A stretch of 64,000 nt of DNA, taken from Malus domestica. Lineage: Eukaryota > Streptophyta > Magnoliopsida > Rosales > Rosaceae. Numbering within the stretch: the first letter of the stretch is position 1; every line of letters begins with the position of its first letter. Positions 60,832 through 64,000 of this stretch are shown here, piece by piece. The stretch lies in the NCBI RefSeq assembly GCF_042453785.1, contig NC_091675.1:51594501-51658500 (forward strand), in the 5' to 3' direction. The notes beneath the pieces were generated by a model. It saw only the letters and a list, made by a program, of their open reading frames with translations, did not search any database and was not told the DNA's origin. The position numbers and the translations under genes are program-made.

Positions 60832-61043
60832 ATTTTTTTTAATGAAAAAAATAGATAATTGGTGGCAAGTTACGGTTATCCATTTTTTTTGAGGGCCGAA
60901 AATACTCAAAGAGGCATTTTAGCCTCATCTGGCCACAAGTTTAGCTTCCAACCTAGCAATAGGTTTCGAACCTGAGATCTCCAGTTTTTTAGTTTTAAGG
61001 AAGTCTCGTAATCTGTCTTTTAACACTAGGCTACCAGCTCGTG
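60832..61043 (-). mobile_element. tRNA-derived SINE with 13-bp target duplication
   Basis: On the minus strand an A box (TAGCCTAGTGTTAAAAG) and a B box (GGTTCGAAACC) lie about 50 bases apart, as in a Pol III promoter. The 3' end is A-rich. Perfect 13-bp direct repeats ATTTATGAATATG flank it at 60819-60831 and 61044-61056. Length and duplication fit a plant SINE; the family name is not known to me. Confidence 0.78.
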
Positions 61044-61096
61044 ATTTATGAATATGTTAAAGATATAAGAGAATGCTAGTAAACTTTTTTATTTTA

Positions 61097-61551
61097 AAAA
61101 GGCTTAAATGTCAAAATGGTTTATGTGTTATAGTCATATAGCCAATTTAGTCCCCGTGTTTTTTATTTGGCTAATTTAACCCTCATGTTTATCTCTGTTA
61201 GACAACTAAGACATTTCATTCAATTTTTTTTTTAAATTCATAAGAAAAATCATATGAGAAATAATTACCCTTTCTCTTTACAGAAAAATGCAAATCAATG
61301 AAAAATAACACATATAAGTAATAAAGCTTCCGATTTGAAAAATGATTATTGTGACATAGAAAAGGGAAGGGGTATTGTTAGGGAGGAGGTCGGATAGTTG
61401 GGAGGAGAATAATTTTTCTTTTAATTTTTAATTTTATTTCATTTAACAGAGATAAACACAATGACCAAATTGGTCAAATTGAAAACACATGAACTTAATT
61501 GATCCAATAACGAAAACACAGAAACCATTTTAACATTTAAGCCTTAAAAAA
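61097..61551. mobile_element. Foldback MITE
   Basis: AAGGCTTAAATGTCAAAATG at the left opposes CATTTTAACATTTAAGCCTT at the right. CATGTTTATCTCTGTTA and AACAGAGATAAACACA are also inverted. It has no coding capacity. Confidence 0.75.
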
Positions 61552-61589
61552 GGACATGTGTTAATACATATTTAATGCCTTTAAATATT

Positions 61590-61780
61590 ATTTTGACTTT
61601 TTAGCCAAAATGGTACATGAGATTTGCATAACTCTTTACTTTGATCTTTGAGATTTGAAATCAATAGAAGTGGTCCCTAAAATTGTCCACCATCAATTAT
61701 TTTGGTCATTCGATAAAAAAATTATGTTAAATAAGATCAAAACGACAAAATTATCTTTAAAACGCTAAGTATCATAATAT
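61590..61780. repeat. MITE-like segment related to 7911-8148
   Basis: TTTTTAGCCAAAATGGTACA, ATTTGCATAACTCTTTACTT and TCATTCGATAAAAAAATTAT parallel the element in the uL18 intron, but only one arm is well kept. Confidence 0.45.
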
Positions 61781-62260
61781 AATTAGTTTATAACTTTTTT
61801 TTCAAATTACCAACCAATTACATTATTACACTTCCTACTGGACTGATTTCAGCACTCTGAAAAATCTCATATTTAATTTCTTCAGTGTGCTTCTTCCAAA
61901 AGTATTTGAGAAATACTAGAAAAATTAAATTTGTAGACCAAGTTTTATAAACTAAATGATATAGAAGATAATTTGATTATTACTTAAACGTTGATAAATG
62001 TGCTCATCTTCTAATAATGATATATCATTTAATTTATAAATTTAATCTACAAATTTACGTATTTACTCAATGACAGTCTCACCAAAACGCCTTATTTAAT
62101 AGCAGTTCATAGTAATCTCCGCCATTGAAGTCCGAAACCAAGCGATTGACGATTTCTTCTTACACAACCACCCTCGTGACTGTCGTCCTCCTTCGTCTTA
62201 AATGCTCCTTAGCACAGAGACACAGATCACACCTAAATCCTAAGCCCTAAGCCCTAAGAT

Positions 62261-64000
62261 ATGTCGACCGCAGCTTACTCCGCCTCTCTCACTTGCCACC
62301 CCCCGCTCCTTCACCGACCAAATGCTCCCTCCCGAATCTCTGTCGCCGTCGCGATTCCCAGATCTCTGCCGCCGTTGCCCCATTTGAAAACTAAGAGGAG
62401 GAACTCAACCACCACCTATTGCTCCGCCGACGCTGCGAAAGACAAAGACTCCACTCCCATTGAGCTCAGTAAGGACTGAACTGAGTTCCTTGATTTCTTT
62501 GATCATACCTCATCACAACTTCCATCTGTGACTGTGCAGGATATGAGGCTTTTCCTACCGTCATGGACATCAATCAAATTCGTGAAATTTTGCCTCACCG
62601 GTCAGTGCCTTTTTCTGCACCATTTCCTGCGAAATTCGGTTTCTTTTCCAAATCATTTGAACTAATTTGAGTCTACATTTTGTTTGTTTGATTGGGTTTC
62701 TGGGGGTTTAGGTTTCCGTTTCTGTTAGTGGATCGAGTGATTGAGTACAATGCTGGAGTTTCAGCTGTTGCAATCAAGAATGTCACCATCAATGATAATT
62801 TCTTTCCTGGGCATTTCCCCGAGAGGCCGATTATGCCTGGTGTTCTCATGGTTGAGGTAATTTTTTTTTTCGTTATCGTACTAAAAGATACATGAGTGTG
62901 TGTGTTTGTGTACTATATACGCATATATTAGAATAAACGTGCTTTCGTTAATAGAAGAAGCATATGAAACTTACAAAACAGGGGACACGATTTCCGCTAT
63001 TCTATCTAGAGTACTGATCTACAGCTAGCGAAAATAATAACACGAGTAATATGTTAAAACTAAAATTAATAGTGAATGTTAGGAAACACCCGTACAAAAA
63101 CACGCATGTCCAGTTACATGGTCCTTTCTGCACAATTTTAAGCTTTTTATCTTTCCTAAGTCAAGGACATGTCAATGCTACTCACTGAGATGGTGTCACT
63201 GAGTGACAGTAACATGAAAACATGGGAGTAGATTTCACTTCTTTTTTCTTGAGTTTTCTGTTTTGTGTGATTGTATGTGTTTTAACTTGTAATTATTGAA
63301 AAAGATAGAAGACATTTGTGTAAATACCATATTTACGTGACTTGTCGGATAGAACTGAGCAACAAACTTGTACTGGCATTTGGTTTAATGTTTGGCGATT
63401 GCCTGGTGGCTATGCCAGTTGATCAGCAACTGAAAGTTGACCAAGTTATCTTTCTTTCCGCATCAAAATCCCTGCATTAATACATATCAAGGGTTTGAAA
63501 AGTCCACTTAAAGTTGAACCAGATTGTCTATCAACTGGTTATGCGTGGATCAAAACTTGACCTATTCTAAGTTTCTAATCGTAATCATTTCCTCAACCGT
63601 GAGCACCTTGGTATGTCAGGGGCTCTTCTAGGCTTCTAGCTCAGCCTCTGTTACTAAGTTATGAATTGCTGTGATGCATGAAAATCGTGATGGAGAAATG
63701 TCAGTTTAACTGTGGTGGCTCATCAGTGAGATATATTTTTTCCTTTTGATGAAACTGTTATAACCTGTATTTACTTCTACTATATTCCTTTATTGGTACA
63801 TTCACAGAGTTGTGAGTGGGGGCTTTTGAAAATTGCAATACATTTATTTGTTGTACATTTACAAAATATTTTTCGTTGATCATGCTAACCTTGCAACTAT
63901 TTCTAAGCTATCAGGTTCTTTCCCATACTTTCCATTTATAAGCTTAACCCATTTAAATAAGGTGTTCAAAGAAGTCTCTAAGCACCATCTTCTTGCATCC
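62261..64000 (+). CDS. FabZ: 3-hydroxyacyl-[ACP] dehydratase FabZ, plastid; 3' end beyond window
   Basis: Three exons are visible, 62261-62468, 62540-62600 and 62712-62856, in frame for 138 aa; the fourth exon (expected to start AMAQVGG) is not in the window, so the intron from 62857 runs off the end. The first 60 or so residues are Ser/Pro/Arg-rich (a plastid transit peptide). Then comes [29 protein letters not shown] and the hot-dog catalytic segment [20 protein letters not shown], with the catalytic His at 124. FabZ removes water from 3-hydroxyacyl-ACP in chloroplast fatty acid synthesis. The first ATG after a leader with CCCTAAG repeats is taken as start. Confidence 0.92.

Larger units (their letters stand above)
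59888..62260. other. Intergenic between PDIL5-2 and FabZ; SINE and MITEs
   Basis: PDIL5-2 3' UTR, then a SINE (60832-61043), a foldback MITE (about 61097-61551) and a MITE-like segment (about 61590-61780). The region from about 60230 to 60810 shows nothing recognisable. A CCTAAGCCCTAAGCCCTAAG telomere-like triplet just before the FabZ ATG is probably 5' leader. Confidence 0.6.

Noticed and set aside
1-64000. CRISPR arrays, bacterial operons or plastid/mitochondrial insertions
   Set aside because: No regularly spaced repeats, no ribosome-binding-site-linked gene runs and no recognisable organelle genes; every host gene has plant nuclear introns.

Overview
The window is nuclear DNA of a dicot plant. 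Genes are split by short GT..AG introns, intergenic DNA is AT-rich and full of MITEs, LTR remnants, LINE and SINE pieces and microsatellites, and the gene set includes a chloroplast NDH subunit, an R2R3-MYB repressor and a plant TFIIIA. A woody Rosaceae species (apple/pear type) fits the repeat style, but that is an inference, not a proof.

Layout: (1) 1-3153 (+) is the 3' part of a SOF1/DCAF13-type WD40 gene with two reading-frame breaks, probably a pseudogene. (2) 4465-5933 (+) is NdhT/CRRJ. (3) 7035-8517 (-) is an organelle-type ribosomal uL18 protein. (4) 9505-11824 (-) is transcription factor IIIA with nine zinc fingers; its second intron holds the 5S-rRNA-mimic cassette exon (P5SM) that controls splicing of plant TFIIIA. 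(5) 12237-13341 is a solo LTR with a target duplication. (6) 14215-21618 (+) is a ten-exon GT106 O-fucosyltransferase; one intron carries an antisense solo LTR, another a perfect 169-bp tandem duplication. (7) 24410-25530 (+) is a subgroup-4 R2R3-MYB repressor. (8) 27641-28773 is a Pack-MULE with a perfect 9-bp target duplication that has captured three exons of a BOR-type boron transporter. (9) 28774-39492 is gene-poor: MITEs, a TRIM-like element and an RPL35 gene fragment between inverted arms. (10) 39493-44986 (-) is FUT13 (alpha-1,4-fucosyltransferase) with a 4.2-kb first intron. (11) 45903-53880 is a nest: a LINE tail on the minus strand interrupted by a solo LTR and by a young Copia element that is flanked by an unusual 160-bp duplication. 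(12) 56245-59887 (+) is the membrane-anchored PDI PDIL5-2. (13) 62261-end (+) is the 5' part of plastid FabZ.

The host genes do not form a pathway or cluster; they are ordinary, independently transcribed plant genes. TFIIIA and the SOF1-like copy both touch ribosome production (5S RNA transcription, U3 processome), and FUT13 and the O-fucosyltransferase are both Golgi fucosyltransferases of unrelated families; both pairings look coincidental. I found no convincing new multi-gene system. The most informative items are the P5SM cassette, the two gene-fragment-carrying elements, and the atypical junctions of the Copia insertion.
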